From Lentimicrobiaceae bacterium (lineage in GTDB: Bacteria; Bacteroidota; Bacteroidia; Bacteroidales; JAGNHN01): a stretch of DNA of 64,000 nucleotides. The stretch is from NCBI GenBank assembly GCA_018001695.1, contig JAGNHN010000004.1:1-64000 (forward strand), written 5' to 3'. The notes below the pieces were generated by a model that saw only the letters and a list, made by a program, of their open reading frames with translations, ran no database searches and was not told the DNA's origin. This document shows, one piece after another, positions 16,294-25,542 of this stretch. Within the stretch, counting starts at the first letter, position 1, and every line of letters starts with the position of its first letter. Made by a program: the position numbers and the translations under genes.

Positions 16294-18702
16294 CTACTTC
16301 TGTATCCTCATGCCATAGAAGGAGCGGTATACAAAGAACAGTCCGATCAACAGGAATCCAATGCCGATATAGGGGAAGTAATTTGTAACGCCTGTTTCGC
16401 GGGAATGAATGATCATATGGATGGAGATCTCTGCGGCCAGCAATCCGAATAGGGTAGAGAATTTGATGATGGGGTTCAGGGCCACGGATGAGGTGTCCTT
16501 GTATGGATCACCAACAGTATCGCCCACCACGGTAGCATCATGCAGGGGAGTTCCTTTTTGTTTCATCTCCACTTCCACCACTTTTTTGGCATTATCCCAG
16601 GCACCACCGGTATTGGCCATGTACATGGCCTGAAAGAGTCCGAATACAGCGATAGAGATAAGATAAGCCACGAAGAAGTTCGGGTCAAAGAAGGCGAAAG
16701 CCAGTGTCAGTGAGAAGATAACGCCGAAGATGTTCCACATTCCGTTTTGGGCATATACGGTACAGATGCGTACTACATTTTTGGAGTCCTCAATATTGGC
16801 TTCCTGCCTGTCCAGGCGGATGTTCTTCTTGATGTATTCAACGGCGCGGTAAGCGCCGGTAGTGACAGCCTGCATACTGGCTCCGCTGAACCAATAGATG
16901 ACGGCACCGCCGGTGATGAAACCCAGGATAACCTGCGGATCCATGAGCTCCAATTGAAGGAGTCCTACTTTTTTTAGGAGGAGGATAATGGAGAAGATCA
17001 TCGTTGTGGCACCAATGACGGCCGTTCCGATCAGCACCGGCTTGGCCGTTGCTTTGAAGGTGTTCCCGGCTGAGTCGTTAGCTTCCAACAGATGTTTGCC
17101 TTTCTCAAATGAGGGGGTAAATCCAAAGTCTCTTTTCAATTCCTCGCCGATGCCAGGGATGGATTCAATCCGGCTCAGTTCGAAGACCGACTGTGCGTTG
17201 TCGGTAACGGGGCCATAGCTGTCGACGGCAATGGTAACAGGTCCCATACCCAGCAGCCCAAAGGCAACCAGCCCGAAGGCAAAAATGGAAGGATATTCCA
17301 TATATTGACCCAGCCCCAGTGTGCTAAAATAGGCAGCCACGACCATGAGTCCGGCGATAACGATGCCTTTCCAGAACGCGCTGAAGTTACCGGCCACCAT
17401 ACCGCTGAGGATGGTCAGGGATGCGCCGCCTTGCTCTGAAGCCTTGACGATTTCTTTGACGTGACGGGAATGTGAACTGGTGAACACTTTGGTCATTTCC
17501 GGAATGATCGCCGCTGCCAGTGTTCCAAGGCTGATGATCACAGATAGTTTCCACCATAAGTTGGTTTCGGCGACACCATCAGGCATTGTCAGGTTCCCGA
17601 TCAGGAGGTAGCTGACGGCAAAGGTGACGAAGATGGACAGGATAGAGGTGATCCACACCAGTGTGGTGAGCGGGATTTCAAAATTGAAGAGTTCCTTGTG
17701 GCCGAAACGTTTGCGTGCGATGAAGTCATTAATATAATATGCACCCAGCGAGGTTGCGATCATGAGGATACGCATGGCAAAGATCCATGTAATAAGTGTG
17801 CTCTGGAAGGGGATGTCCGGGATGGCCAGCACGATGAAAGCGATCAGGGCTACGCCGGTCACTCCATAGGTTTCAAATCCGTCGGCGGTGGGCCCAACGC
17901 TGTCACCGGCATTGTCACCGGTACAATCCGCAATGACGCCCGGATTTCTCGGGTCATCTTCAGGGAGTTTGAATACGATTTTCATCAAATCCGCGCCAAT
18001 GTCTGCGATTTTGGTGAAGATACCGCCGGCGATCCTCAGGGCACTGGCTGCCAGCGACTCACCAATGGCGAATCCGACAAAACAGGCACCTGCACTTTCT
18101 CCCGGGACGAAAAGCAGGATGATGAGCATCATGATCAGCTCCACACATACCAGGAGCAATCCGACACTCATTCCCGACTGCAAGGGAATACCCATCACCT
18201 TGAAGGAGTTATTTTGCAAGGCTGCGAAGGATGTTCGACTATTGGCAAGGGTGTTGATGCGGATGCCAAACCAGGCTACACCATATGATCCCAGGATGCC
18301 GATCACGGTCCAGAATAAGATCAGCAACACCTTCCCAATGCCGATTCCCTCGACCAGTCCAAGGAAATAATAAACAATGGCAGCGCCCACGATGAGAAAC
18401 AGGATGACCAGGAAGCGGCCCTGCTGCAGGAGGTAGGTTTTGCATGTCTCATAAATGATATGTGAGACATCTGCCATGGCTTTGTGGACGGGTATCTTGC
18501 GGATATTCAGGTATTGCCAGATCCCGAAGAGGATGCCGATACCAATAATGATAAAACCATACATCAGCAATGACCATCCATTCATTCCGACCACGGGGAA
18601 AAAACTTTCGCGGAGATCCGGTATCGGCAGATCCGCCTCACTGGCGAAGAGGCTGAAGGGTAAGAGCCCTGCTGTGAGGGCCAGCATGAGAATCTTCTTC
18701 AT
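16294..18702 (-). CDS. hppA: Ion-translocating membrane pyrophosphatase
   Basis: This enzyme hydrolyses cytoplasmic pyrophosphate and uses the energy to pump H+ and/or Na+ across the inner membrane. The 802-residue protein has ~16 hydrophobic helices. Acidic substrate motifs are visible: IADIGADL, EDDPRNPGVIAD, GDNAGDSVGPTADGFETYG and GGAWDNAKK near the C-terminus. At the position that separates potassium-dependent from independent enzymes the sequence reads GNTFKAT with lysine (about Lys550) instead of alanine, predicting a K+-independent enzyme; that is inference from family knowledge. The pumped ion cannot be told with confidence. The N-terminus carries a hydrophobic, signal-like stretch (MKKILMLALTAGLLPFSLFA), an extension seen in some Bacteroidota members. 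Confidence 0.95.
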   Translation of the reverse strand: MKKILMLALTAGLLPFSLFASEADLPIPDLRESFFPVVGMNGWSLLMYGFIIIGIGILFGIWQYLNIRKIPVHKAMADVSHIIYETCKTYLLQQGRFLVILFLIVGAAIVYYFLGLVEGIGIGKVLLILFWTVIGILGSYGVAWFGIRINTLANSRTSFAALQNNSFKVMGIPLQSGMSVGLLLVCVELIMMLIILLFVPGESAGACFVGFAIGESLAASALRIAGGIFTKIADIGADLMKIVFKLPEDDPRNPGVIADCTGDNAGDSVGPTADGFETYGVTGVALIAFIVLAIPDIPFQSTLITWIFAMRILMIATSLGAYYINDFIARKRFGHKELFNFEIPLTTLVWITSILSIFVTFAVSYLLIGNLTMPDGVAETNLWWKLSVIISLGTLAAAIIPEMTKVFTSSHSRHVKEIVKASEQGGASLTILSGMVAGNFSAFWKGIVIAGLMVVAAYFSTLGLGQYMEYPSIFAFGLVAFGLLGMGPVTIAVDSYGPVTDNAQSVFELSRIESIPGIGEELKRDFGFTPSFEKGKHLLEANDSAGNTFKATAKPVLIGTAVIGATTMIFSIILLLKKVGLLQLELMDPQVILGFITGGAVIYWFSGASMQAVTTGAYRAVEYIKKNIRLDRQEANIEDSKNVVRICTVYAQNGMWNIFGVIFSLTLAFAFFDPNFFVAYLISIAVFGLFQAMYMANTGGAWDNAKKVVEVEMKQKGTPLHDATVVGDTVGDPYKDTSSVALNPIIKFSTLFGLLAAEISIHMIIHSRETGVTNYFPYIGIGFLLIGLFFVYRSFYGMRIQK

Positions 18703-18830
18703 GGGTGGTGTTTTTTATGTCGGGAACCCGCAAATTAAAGGAGTTCGGACGAAAAATCCTAATGGAACCTGCGCATTGACACGGTTTTTGCCTGTCTGCT
18801 GTCCGGCCAGTTATTACCATTATGCTTGTC

Positions 18831-18863
18831 TTTCCATCAGGCAAATGAATATTGCTATATTTG
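18831..18863 (+). promoter_or_regulatory. Promoter of the bifunctional nuclease gene, with overlapping inverted repeat
   Basis: TATATTTG at 18856-18863 is a perfect Bacteroidota -7 element; TTTC at 18831-18834 sits 21 bases upstream as a -33 element. The predicted start of transcription is near 18869, 25 bases before the ATG at 18894. An inverted repeat TTGAAT/ATTCAA (18861-18866 and 18873-18878) spans the start site and could be an operator. Confidence 0.55.
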
Positions 18864-18893
18864 AATTCCCAAATTCAAGCCATAAACGATCGC

Positions 18894-19493
18894 ATGGAAA
18901 AGATCCGACTTGAGGTCGTCGGCATGTCCTACAGCCAGTCCCAGAGCGGGGCATATGCCCTTATTCTGGTGGAATCGGGAGGAAAGCGCCGTCTGCCCAT
19001 CATCATAGGAGGGTTTGAGGCTCAGGCCATTGCCATTGAGCTCGAGAAAATGAAACCCAGCCGCCCTCTTACGCATGACCTGTTCAGAAGCTTTGCACAG
19101 GCTTATCACGTCAATATCAAAGAGGTGGTGATCAATAAGTTTCAGGAAGGGGTGTTCTTTGCCCGGCTGGTCTGCGATCGGGGTGGTGAATCCTGCGAAA
19201 TAGACTCACGTACTTCCGATGCTGTCGCGCTTGCCTTGCGTTTCAATTGCCCTATCTATACTTATCCTGCTATTATGGATGCTGCTGCCATCGCGGTCGA
19301 CGATGAAGTCATTGAGGAAATGAATGAGATCCCCCCCGACGATGAGGAGAATACACGAAGCAGTCTGTTCCTCTATACGCTTGAAGAGCTTCAGGAGATG
19401 CTCGATAAAGCGATCAGCCAGGAAGAATATGAAGAGGCGTCAATGATCCGCGATGAGATCAACCGCAGGAAGGATGAAGGAGAGGACGCATAA
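18894..19493 (+). CDS. Bifunctional nuclease (DUF151/BFN) family protein with UVR tail
   Basis: This 199-residue protein has a BFN/DUF151 domain in residues ~1-135 (RLPIIIGGFEAQAIAIELE, then SRTSDAVALALRFNCPIYT) and a UvrB/UvrC-type coiled motif near the C-terminus (LEELQEMLDKAISQEEYEEA, SMIRDEIN). Family members described in plants have RNase and DNase activity; the bacterial role is not settled. The fusion of BFN to a UVR segment is common in Bacteroidota. The ATG at 18894 is preferred to upstream TTG codons because the family begins at this point and a promoter box overlaps the longer version. A nucleoside transporter and thyA-folA follow on the same strand, so it may lead a nucleotide-related operon. 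Confidence 0.88.
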   Translation: MEKIRLEVVGMSYSQSQSGAYALILVESGGKRRLPIIIGGFEAQAIAIELEKMKPSRPLTHDLFRSFAQAYHVNIKEVVINKFQEGVFFARLVCDRGGESCEIDSRTSDAVALALRFNCPIYTYPAIMDAAAIAVDDEVIEEMNEIPPDDEENTRSSLFLYTLEELQEMLDKAISQEEYEEASMIRDEINRRKDEGEDA

Positions 19494-19533
19494 GAAAACC
19501 GGGAAATATTAATTCAATCAAAAGCGGAAGAGG

Positions 19534-21018
19534 ATGAAGATCAGGACGATAATCTTAGGCTTGGGCTTATGCCTGGCCCTTTCCCAGTTTGCTGCCGCCC
19601 AGGAAACACTGACCGTCGCGGCGGATAGCATCATGTCCATATCCGGCACGGAGTTTCAAGATAGCATTCCGCAGCAATCAGGTCATAGTCAGGTGCTCCC
19701 GGCTACAGATACGGCCGGCATCAGTCTTTATTCCATCTTCCGTGGGCTGATCGGAATGCTTGTTCTGGTGGTTATAGCCTGGTTGCTGAGTTCAAACCGC
19801 AAAGCCATATCATGGCGGGTGGTGGTCATCGGACTTGGTTTTCAGCTCGTCCTGGCTCTTGGTGTGCTATATGTACCCTTCGTACAGCTATTCTTCGAGT
19901 TCATCGGCAAACTTTTTGTCAAAGTGCTCGATTTCACAGAAGCCGGAACCGAATTTCTCTTCAGTTCGATGGTTACCGGCAAGATAGAACCAGGACTGGT
20001 CACCTTTGCCGTTAAAATCCTTCCGACCATCATCTTCTTTTCAGCCTTGACCAGCGTTTTATTTTACCTGGGCGTCATCCAGAAGGTGGTGTATGCGATG
20101 GCCTGGGTCATGACCAAGGCCTTGCGACTCTCCGGTGCTGAAAGTTTATCCGTGGCAGGTAACATCTTTCTAGGTCAGACCGAGAGTCCGCTGATGATCA
20201 AGGCCTACCTCGAGAAGATGAACCGTTCGGAGATACTGCTCGTGATGGCCGGAGGCATGGCAACCCTGGCCGGAGGTGTCCTTGCTGTTTATATCAGTTT
20301 CCTCGGGGGTGACGACCCGGTTCAGCGGCTGCTCTTTGCCAAGCATCTGCTCACAGCTTCGGTGATGGCCGCCCCAGGCGTGGTAGTCATCTCGAAAATC
20401 CTGGTTCCACAGACGGAGGATATCAGCCGCAATATTGAAATCACGGCAGATAAAGCAGGTAAAAATATCCTTGATGCCATTAGCAACGGAACACGCGAAG
20501 GTCTGAAGCTCGCAGTGAATGTTGCTGCTATGTTGTTGGTTTTCATTGCCTTCATTGCGTTGGTAAATTATGTGTTCCTGAAAGTTGGCGATTGGACCAG
20601 CCTGAATACACTGATCGCAGATTACACAGGGGGTCAGTTCGAACAGCTCAGCCTGCAGTTTGTGCTTGGTTACACCCTCGCACCCCTGATGTGGTTGCTG
20701 GGCGTTCCAACCGCAGATATGACATTGGTGGGTCAGATGCTGGGTGAGAAAACCATTATGACCGAGTTTATTGGGTATGTAAGTCTGGCTGAACTAAAGA
20801 CAGCCGGTGCTTTTGCAGATCCCAAGTCCATCATCATGGCTACCTATATGCTCTGTGGATTCGCGAATGTGGCCTCCATCGGCATCCAGATAGGCGGGAT
20901 CGGATCCCTGGCCCCCAACCAGCGCCTGCTGCTCACACAGTTTGGATTCAAGGCCCTGATTGCCGGAACCCTGGCTTCTTTAATGTCGGCAACCATTATC
21001 GGGATGATCCTCGGGTAA
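19534..21018 (+). CDS. Concentrative nucleoside transporter (CNT/NupC family)
   Basis: Imports nucleosides driven by an ion gradient. The 494-residue protein has an N-terminal signal-like helix (MKIRTIILGLGLCLALSQFAA), a ~40-residue polar segment, and then the CNT core: SNRKAISWRVVVIGLGFQL, the re-entrant FLGQTESPLMIKAYLEKM motif near 210-230, the ACT-like GGMATLAGGVLAVYI, and CGFANVASIGIQIGGIGSLAP near the C-terminus. These match the nucleoside- and ion-binding segments of the family. An N-terminal signal extension is frequent in Bacteroidota CNT proteins. It stands 36 bases before thyA, which is consistent with a shared role in nucleotide supply. Confidence 0.92.
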   Translation: MKIRTIILGLGLCLALSQFAAAQETLTVAADSIMSISGTEFQDSIPQQSGHSQVLPATDTAGISLYSIFRGLIGMLVLVVIAWLLSSNRKAISWRVVVIGLGFQLVLALGVLYVPFVQLFFEFIGKLFVKVLDFTEAGTEFLFSSMVTGKIEPGLVTFAVKILPTIIFFSALTSVLFYLGVIQKVVYAMAWVMTKALRLSGAESLSVAGNIFLGQTESPLMIKAYLEKMNRSEILLVMAGGMATLAGGVLAVYISFLGGDDPVQRLLFAKHLLTASVMAAPGVVVISKILVPQTEDISRNIEITADKAGKNILDAISNGTREGLKLAVNVAAMLLVFIAFIALVNYVFLKVGDWTSLNTLIADYTGGQFEQLSLQFVLGYTLAPLMWLLGVPTADMTLVGQMLGEKTIMTEFIGYVSLAELKTAGAFADPKSIIMATYMLCGFANVASIGIQIGGIGSLAPNQRLLLTQFGFKALIAGTLASLMSATIIGMILG

Positions 21019-21054
21019 GTTGGTCATGTAGAACATTAATAATAAATCTTAAAG

Positions 21055-21846
21055 ATGAGGCAATACCTTGACCTGCTGAGCCATGTGATGGAAAAGGGCG
21101 TTGATAAGGCCGACCGCACCGGTACGGGTACGCGCAGTGTTTTCGGTTATCAGATGCGTTTCGATCTTCAGCAGGGTTTTCCTTTGCTCACAACCAAGAA
21201 ACTGCATATCAGGTCTATCGTACATGAGCTTTTGTGGTTTCTAAAGGGCGACACCAATATTGCCTATTTGCATGATAACAGAGTGCGTATCTGGGATGAA
21301 TGGGCACGCGACGATGGCAGTCTGGGGCCTGTATATGGTGCCCAATGGCGCTCCTGGCCTTCCGACCAGGGTGCGATAGATCAGATAGCGCAGGTCCTTC
21401 ATCAGCTTCGACATAACCCAGACTCGAGAAGGATCATCGTCAGTGCATGGAATGTCGGACAGCTCGACCAGATGGCCCTGGCACCCTGCCATGTGCTGTT
21501 TCAGTTTTATGTAGCCGGAGGAAGGCTTTCCTGTCAGCTCTACCAGAGAAGTGCTGATCTTTTTCTGGGGGTCCCGTTCAACATTGCCTCATACGCATTG
21601 CTGACACACATGATTGCTCAGGTTTGTGAGTTGCAGCCCGGTGAGTTCATCCACACCTTTGGAGATGTGCATATATATAACAACCACATGGATCAGGTCA
21701 GGCTTCAACTTGGACGCGAGCCCAATCCACTGCCGGAGCTATGGCTCAATCCGGCGGTGAGGGATCTCTTTGAGTTCCGGTTTGAGGACATTGAAATCCG
21801 CAACTACGATCCGCACCCGCATATCAAAGCCGACGTCGCTGTGTAG
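21055..21846 (+). CDS. thyA: Thymidylate synthase
   Basis: Converts dUMP to dTMP with 5,10-methylenetetrahydrofolate, leaving dihydrofolate. The 263-residue protein has the standard ThyA length. Key motifs are [19 protein letters not shown] (phosphate-binding arginine loop), [20 protein letters not shown], the catalytic cysteine Cys145 in [32 protein letters not shown] and HIYNNH. The dihydrofolate reductase gene follows after 21 bases and recycles the dihydrofolate made here, a classic pair. Confidence 0.98.
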   Translation: MRQYLDLLSHVMEKGVDKADRTGTGTRSVFGYQMRFDLQQGFPLLTTKKLHIRSIVHELLWFLKGDTNIAYLHDNRVRIWDEWARDDGSLGPVYGAQWRSWPSDQGAIDQIAQVLHQLRHNPDSRRIIVSAWNVGQLDQMALAPCHVLFQFYVAGGRLSCQLYQRSADLFLGVPFNIASYALLTHMIAQVCELQPGEFIHTFGDVHIYNNHMDQVRLQLGREPNPLPELWLNPAVRDLFEFRFEDIEIRNYDPHPHIKADVAV

Positions 21847-21867
21847 TATCCACTTTAAAAGTATAAT

Positions 21868-22398
21868 ATGTTACCACCCATTTCCATCATTGTAGCCGTT
21901 GCATCCAACTATGCCATTGGAAAAGACAATCAGCTACTATGGCATATTCCGGAGGATTTGAAGCGGTTCAAGGAATTGACTTACGGCCATGTAATCATCA
22001 TGGGTAAGCGAACCTGGGAATCCCTGCCGCGCCGGCCATTACCCGGGCGCACCAGTGTGGTATTGAGCGACCAGCCCGGAGAACATCTGGAAGGAGCCAA
22101 AGTGGTACTCAGCATAGAAGAAGCTATCCAGCAATGCAGGCCGGATGAGGAGAATTTTATCATTGGAGGAGGCAGTGTTTACCGGCAGTTCCTGCCATTG
22201 GCCGGCCGGCTTTATCTTACGCGTGTCCACCAGGATTTCGAGGGAGATACCTTTTTCCCTGAACCAGATCCACATGATTGGGTGCTAATATCCCATGAAG
22301 ATGCAGCAGCTGGGCCTGGCAATGCATTCGCATACAGTTATGAGATCTATGAAAGGGCCTCTTTGCACCAGGATCTGGCGGATTATGTGATTTGCTGA
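21868..22398 (+). CDS. folA: Dihydrofolate reductase
   Basis: Reduces dihydrofolate to tetrahydrofolate with NADPH. The 176 residues show the family order: ISIIVAVASNYAIGKDNQLLW, then the acidic substrate-binding residue in PEDLKRFKELT (Asp30), the MGKRTWESLP nucleotide-binding helix, GGGSVYRQFLP and the C-terminal YEIYER strand. It lies directly downstream of thyA and probably shares its transcript. The ~15 residues after YEIYER are slightly longer than in E. coli. It ends 20 bases from the tail of the convergent gene at 22419. Confidence 0.97.
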   Translation: MLPPISIIVAVASNYAIGKDNQLLWHIPEDLKRFKELTYGHVIIMGKRTWESLPRRPLPGRTSVVLSDQPGEHLEGAKVVLSIEEAIQQCRPDEENFIIGGGSVYRQFLPLAGRLYLTRVHQDFEGDTFFPEPDPHDWVLISHEDAAAGPGNAFAYSYEIYERASLHQDLADYVIC

Positions 22399-22418
22399 AA
22401 AGAGCCTATCCTGTTATA

Positions 22419-23696
22419 TCAGGTCTTCTGGGGCTTTTTCTTGGCAGCGGGGAAGAGAATATTATTGAGGATGAGGCGATAACCCGGGCTGTTTGGGTAG
22501 AGGTTCAGGTCTGTGGCCGGATCACCGATAAAGTGCCTGTAATCTTCCGGATCGTGGCCCCCCAGAAAGGTCCAGGTTCCTTTTCCATGCTCTCCGTGTA
22601 TATACCTTACCTCATTGGCCTGCTTGGTTTCCCCAAGAATAAGGACATGAGACTTCAGGTGATCCTTATTGAAAGCTGTAGATTGTCCCATAAAACCTTT
22701 GATGACTGTCTCGTGGTTCTGACATAACATGGTTGGAACAGGATCCCATTTTGCGCTGAAATCGAACAAGGTAAAGAAATCGTTGGCCTGTCCGATTTTC
22801 CGGGTCTGTGGATTCACATCAATACTGGAGATCTCATATTCATAAGGACTGGTGCTCAGCTTGAAACCCGTGAAAGCAAAACAGTTGTCATAATTAAGTT
22901 TTTGTTGAGCATTGGGATCCATCGGGTCGCCATCGAACATGACATCACAGATATCGACGCCATCAGCAGCCAGGGCAACGTCGTAGCTGTCGGGGGCGGA
23001 GCACATAGCGAACATATACCCTCCTCCCGTGACGAAATCCCTGATGTTCTTGGCAACCGCAAGCTTAAGCTGGCTGACCTTCTGAAACCCAAGTTTTTTG
23101 GCCATGGCTTCGGAATAGGCTACATCCTCCTTATACCAGGCCGCATTGCGGTAGGCTGACCAAAACTTGCCATACTGACCGGTGAAGTCCTCATGATGAA
23201 GGTGCAGCCAGTCATACATTGGCAAAACGCCGCTGAGCACTTCCTCATCATAGATGACATCGTATGGGATTTCGGCATAGGTCATCACCAATGTAACGGC
23301 ATCATCCCAGGGTAACCTGGTTTTGGGAGAATAAATGGCAACACGGGGTGCCTTGGTAAGCTTGATGACTTCCATATTCACCGCCGGCTCAGCGATTTCC
23401 TGCAGTATGGCTGTGCTTTGTGCATCGGCGATGATCTGGAACGACACGCCTCTGATGACACATTCTTTTTCAATCTGAGGATGGTACTGGCTCATAAAAC
23501 TGCCACCCCTGTAGTTGAGCAGCCACATCACTTCAACATCTTGAGTGAGCGTCCAATATGCGATGCCGTATGCTTTCAGGTGATTCTTCTGCTGCTGATC
23601 CATCGGGATCAGCATATAAGCTGCCCGGAGGCCTGAAAAGGGCAGTAAGAGTAGTATCAGGATTCCCAGGATGTATCGTAGGCGCTTCATATCCAT
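22419..23696 (-). CDS. Exported protein of unknown function, amidotransferase-like
   Basis: A 425-residue protein with an N-terminal hydrophobic segment (residues ~5-25, LRYILGILILLLLPFSGL), so probably periplasmic or membrane-anchored. I recall close Bacteroidota relatives being labelled asparagine synthetase B, but no asparagine synthetase motifs are visible: no N-terminal nucleophile cysteine and no SGGLDS-type ATP loop. The central part (FVTGGGYMFAMCSAPDSYDVAL) looks like a class I glutamine amidotransferase-like fold with a cysteine after a glycine-rich turn. The C-terminal RYIHGEHGKGTWTFLGGHDP is reminiscent of the LxGGHxP end of such folds in lipid or sugar-related proteins. Function is not assigned. 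The start may be 23696 or the second ATG at 23690. Confidence 0.6.
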   Translation of the reverse strand: MDMKRLRYILGILILLLLPFSGLRAAYMLIPMDQQQKNHLKAYGIAYWTLTQDVEVMWLLNYRGGSFMSQYHPQIEKECVIRGVSFQIIADAQSTAILQEIAEPAVNMEVIKLTKAPRVAIYSPKTRLPWDDAVTLVMTYAEIPYDVIYDEEVLSGVLPMYDWLHLHHEDFTGQYGKFWSAYRNAAWYKEDVAYSEAMAKKLGFQKVSQLKLAVAKNIRDFVTGGGYMFAMCSAPDSYDVALAADGVDICDVMFDGDPMDPNAQQKLNYDNCFAFTGFKLSTSPYEYEISSIDVNPQTRKIGQANDFFTLFDFSAKWDPVPTMLCQNHETVIKGFMGQSTAFNKDHLKSHVLILGETKQANEVRYIHGEHGKGTWTFLGGHDPEDYRHFIGDPATDLNLYPNSPGYRLILNNILFPAAKKKPQKT

Positions 23697-23776
23697 TTTT
23701 GAAAGTAGAAAGATATTAAACGTATCTGCAAGCAGATTTCTTATGTAACAACATCAGAACCGGCAGGTTGTTCAGT

Positions 23777-25300
23777 TTAATAAGGCAGGTCTTCGTCCGG
23801 CATATCGTTCATGCGCGACTGGACGATGCGTGTACTCCAGCCGTTGATATCATCCGGCATGTCAAAGTGTGCAGGAAGGGCATTGCTGTCCAGTTCCTCA
23901 AATCGTGCAAATTTGTCGATGAAGCGCATGCGGATCTCAGCAAGGGCGCCGTTACGGTGTTTGGCGATGATGATGTCAGCCATCCCCTTGGTTGGTCCTT
24001 TCTCATCATTGTCAATCTTGTAATATTCAGGCCGGTAGATAAAGAGAACCATGTCGGCGTCTTGTTCAATAGCCCCGGATTCGCGGAGGTCCGACAGGAT
24101 GGGCTTTTTGGATTGTGACTGAGGTCTGGTTTCGACCGATCGGTTGAGCTGGGATAGTGTAATAATGGGAACATCCAGTTCCTTGGCCAGGCTTTTCAGG
24201 CTACGGGAAATGTTGCTGATTTCCTGTTCGCGGGTTCCGGATTGTTTTTCTTTATCACTCGACATCAGCTGGATATAGTCGATGATAATGATCTTGATAT
24301 CGTGCTGTGCTTTAAGTCTCCGGCATTTGGCCCTGAGGTCGAAGATAGAAAGAGCCGGGGTGTCATCGATCAGGATGGGAGCTTCAATCAGGTCCGTGAT
24401 CTTGCTGTGAAGCTGTTTCCATTCATATTCTTCCAGTTGCCCCCTTTTCAGTTTATCAGCCGGGAGCTCTGACTCAGCCGAGATGAGTCGGGTAACCAGC
24501 TGGATGGAAGACATTTCAAGGGAGAAGATGGCGACCGGTTGTTTGTGCTCAACGGCGATATTGCGCGCCATTGAGAGTGCGAAAGCTGTTTTACCCATAC
24601 CTGGTCTGGCAGCGAGCACGATCAGATCGGAGCGTTGCCATCCCGCCGTGATCCTGTCCAGGCTGAGGTAGCCGCTGGGGACACCCCGCAGGCTGCCATC
24701 GTGGTTACGGGCTGCTTCGATATCACGGATGGCTTCTGTCACCAGCGACTGCATGGTTTCATAGTCCCGGCGAAAACTGGTTTCGCTGATGCTAAATAGT
24801 TCTTTTTCAGCTTCATCCAGGATGTCAAATACGTCTTTGGTGTCTTCGTAACTGTCACGGATAATGGCCGAAGATATCTCGATAAGCTTGCGCTGGATAA
24901 ATTTTTGAGAAAGGATACGGGCGTGGAACTCCACATTGGCGGCTGAAGCAACACGGTTGGATAATTGACTGATATAATATGGTCCGCCTACCAGGTCCAG
25001 CTTGCCACTTTTTTTAAGCTCCTGTGTGACAGTCAGGATGTCAACAGGCTCTGACTTATTAAACAGGGAAATGATGGCATCAAAGATGATCTGATGGGTA
25101 TCCTTATAAAAAACTTCCGGTTTAAGGATGTCGATAACGGCTGTCAAGGCATTCTTTTCCAACATGATAGCGCCAAGAACAGCCTCTTCCAGGTCGATTG
25201 CCTGCGGGGGCAACTTGCCATGGAGCGGCAGGCTGGCCTCTGTGGTAGAGGTAAACTTTCTTTGCCTGGGATTTCCGGCCTGGGGTAACTTGTTTTCCAT
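23777..25300 (-). CDS. dnaB: Replicative DNA helicase DnaB
   Basis: Hexameric helicase that unwinds DNA at the replication fork. The 507-residue protein has the primase-interacting N-terminal domain (PPQAIDLEEAVLGAIMLEKNA) and a RecA-like C-terminal domain: Walker A in AARPGMGKTAFALSMA, Walker B region IKIIIIDYIQLM, LSQLNRSVETR and LRESGAIEQDADMVLFIYRPEYY. No intein interrupts it. The start is set at 25300 (MENKLPQ), about 20 residues before the conserved N-terminal domain; the frame is open to 25342. It stands divergently from the haem lyase gene with ~240 bases between the two starts. Confidence 0.97.
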   Translation of the reverse strand: MENKLPQAGNPRQRKFTSTTEASLPLHGKLPPQAIDLEEAVLGAIMLEKNALTAVIDILKPEVFYKDTHQIIFDAIISLFNKSEPVDILTVTQELKKSGKLDLVGGPYYISQLSNRVASAANVEFHARILSQKFIQRKLIEISSAIIRDSYEDTKDVFDILDEAEKELFSISETSFRRDYETMQSLVTEAIRDIEAARNHDGSLRGVPSGYLSLDRITAGWQRSDLIVLAARPGMGKTAFALSMARNIAVEHKQPVAIFSLEMSSIQLVTRLISAESELPADKLKRGQLEEYEWKQLHSKITDLIEAPILIDDTPALSIFDLRAKCRRLKAQHDIKIIIIDYIQLMSSDKEKQSGTREQEISNISRSLKSLAKELDVPIITLSQLNRSVETRPQSQSKKPILSDLRESGAIEQDADMVLFIYRPEYYKIDNDEKGPTKGMADIIIAKHRNGALAEIRMRFIDKFARFEELDSNALPAHFDMPDDINGWSTRIVQSRMNDMPDEDLPY

Positions 25301-25491
25301 GGGGTCAAAATTACACAATCTGACCTGCTGCCGGGGCTCCAAGTTTTCAACAAAACCGGTTTTCTGGTGCCCTGAGATCTTCCTTCTGAAAAACTGAAGG
25401 CATGGTTCCAGGATGTCATCTGCGTCCGGAATTCATCATCTTTCCATTGAGGCAGTGGCAATGCCGGAATTCACTACCTTTGTGTGGCATT

Positions 25492-25522
25492 TTTGTATGC
25501 AGAGATGTAGATATTAGTTTTG
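25492..25522 (+). promoter_or_regulatory. Consensus Bacteroidota promoter of the haem lyase gene
   Basis: TTTG at 25492-25495, a 19-base spacer, then TAGTTTTG at 25515-25522: both elements match the Bacteroidota consensus TTTG-N(19-21)-TAnnTTTG with no mismatch. Transcription should start near 25528, 15 bases before the ATG at 25543. This is the best promoter match in the window. Confidence 0.75.
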
Positions 25523-25542
25523 TTGATTTAACCTCATATCTT

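Noticed and set aside
17698-18370. Long plus-strand frames (up to 196 residues) inside hppA
   Set aside because: They are complements of a well-conserved gene, have no domain and show biased composition typical of antisense shadows.
25306-25313. TAATTTTG on the minus strand as a dnaB promoter
   Set aside because: It is only five bases from the dnaB start codon and no TTTG lies ~20 bases further upstream, so it may be chance in AT-rich sequence.
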